Assembly: GCA_009843675.1 (NCBI GenBank)
Contig: VYCZ01000296.1
Span: 1-6,294, forward strand
Length of the DNA stretch: 6,294 nucleotides
From: Gammaproteobacteria bacterium
Lineage (GTDB): Bacteria > Pseudomonadota > Gammaproteobacteria > Eutrophobiales > Eutrophobiaceae
Reading direction: 5' to 3'
Under the pieces are notes generated by a model. That model was not told the origin of the DNA. It did no database searches and saw nothing but the letters and a program-made list of their open reading frames with translations. A program made the translations under genes and the position numbers. Positions 6,106 to 6,294 of this stretch are shown here, in pieces (position 1 is the first letter of the stretch; each line of letters opens with the position of its first letter).

Positions 6106-6294
6106 TCATGTGGATTGTTTTTCAACCCGGTGCAGGAATACGGTCATCTCCTTTGCCGCCTGGATGTCGCCGCGTTTTTCAGCGACTGCTATGCCCTGCC
6201 TGAAGGCCCTGGCTGCCTCCGGATGTTTCCCGGCAGCGGCCAGCGTCCTGCCGTATATTTTCCAGGCGGCGGAGTAGTCAGGGTCCATCTCCAC
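6106..6294 (-). CDS. TPR-repeat protein, C-terminal part
   Basis: Minus-strand frame of 63 codons running off the right edge; the first visible codon, GTG at 6294, reads as Val inside the repeat, so the true start lies beyond the window. The sequence MDPDYSAAWKIYGRTLAAAG...EAARAFRQGIAVAE has the tetratricopeptide spacing (Trp, Tyr-Gly, Ala, Phe, Ala at consensus positions). A second, weaker helical pair follows (RGDIQAAKEMTVFLHRVEK) and then the stop. Such repeats mediate protein-protein contacts. It resembles short housekeeping-style TPR proteins of gammaproteobacteria that I have seen, but I cannot assign a partner. It converges on the ATPase gene with a 51-base gap and is probably chromosomal flank rather than part of the defence system, which would make this gap one border of the locus. 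Confidence 0.75.
   Translation of the reverse strand: MEMDPDYSAAWKIYGRTLAAAGKHPEAARAFRQGIAVAEKRGDIQAAKEMTVFLHRVEKQST

Noticed and set aside
1..6294. CRISPR array, tRNA, rRNA or insertion-sequence ends
   Set aside because: No regularly spaced repeats, no clover-leaf sequence and no terminal inverted repeats with a transposase were seen on either strand.

Overview
The window holds part of a bacterial defence locus with a toxin-antitoxin pair between its two large genes. The coding style (moderate to high GC, MazE and MazF very close to the Escherichia coli proteins, a large GC-rich ATPase gene) suggests a proteobacterium, probably a gammaproteobacterium; I cannot name the genus. There is no rRNA, tRNA, CRISPR array or recognisable insertion sequence.

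Layout, left to right. Positions 2-1855 (+) are the 3' two-thirds or so of a DUF1156/COG1743-type adenine-specific DNA methyltransferase, which enters already open from the left edge. A 160-base gap follows; it carries a 13-codon ORF with its own ribosome binding site and then a sigma70-like promoter with an inverted repeat. Next come mazE (2016-2255) and mazF (2255-2596), overlapping by one base and followed by a probable hairpin terminator. A second promoter with a perfect extended -10 element then leads into a 1110-residue DUF499 protein (2722-6054, +), a P-loop ATPase with an N-terminal Swt1-type HEPN domain. At the right edge, on the opposite strand, is the C-terminal part of a small TPR protein (6106-6294, -), convergent with the ATPase gene and probably unrelated to it.

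A DUF1156 methylase together with a DUF499 ATPase is a known defence-island pair. As I recall, they are the methylase and ATPase of the Hma (helicase-methylase-ATPase) type of anti-phage system, also labelled 'anti-phage-associated' DUF1156/DUF499 proteins. The helicase component is not in this window. The ATPase gene is the last gene on its strand here, so a helicase would have to lie left of position 1 or elsewhere.

The likely logic is that the methylase marks host DNA and the ATPase, possibly with a HEPN ribonuclease activity, senses or attacks unmarked invaders. MazEF would add an mRNA-cutting toxin that either stabilises the locus or guards it. The core families are known. The less ordinary points are the mazEF pair lodged between the two core genes, the sharp composition break inside the methylase gene, the HEPN-ATPase fusion, and the unusual start region of the ATPase gene.
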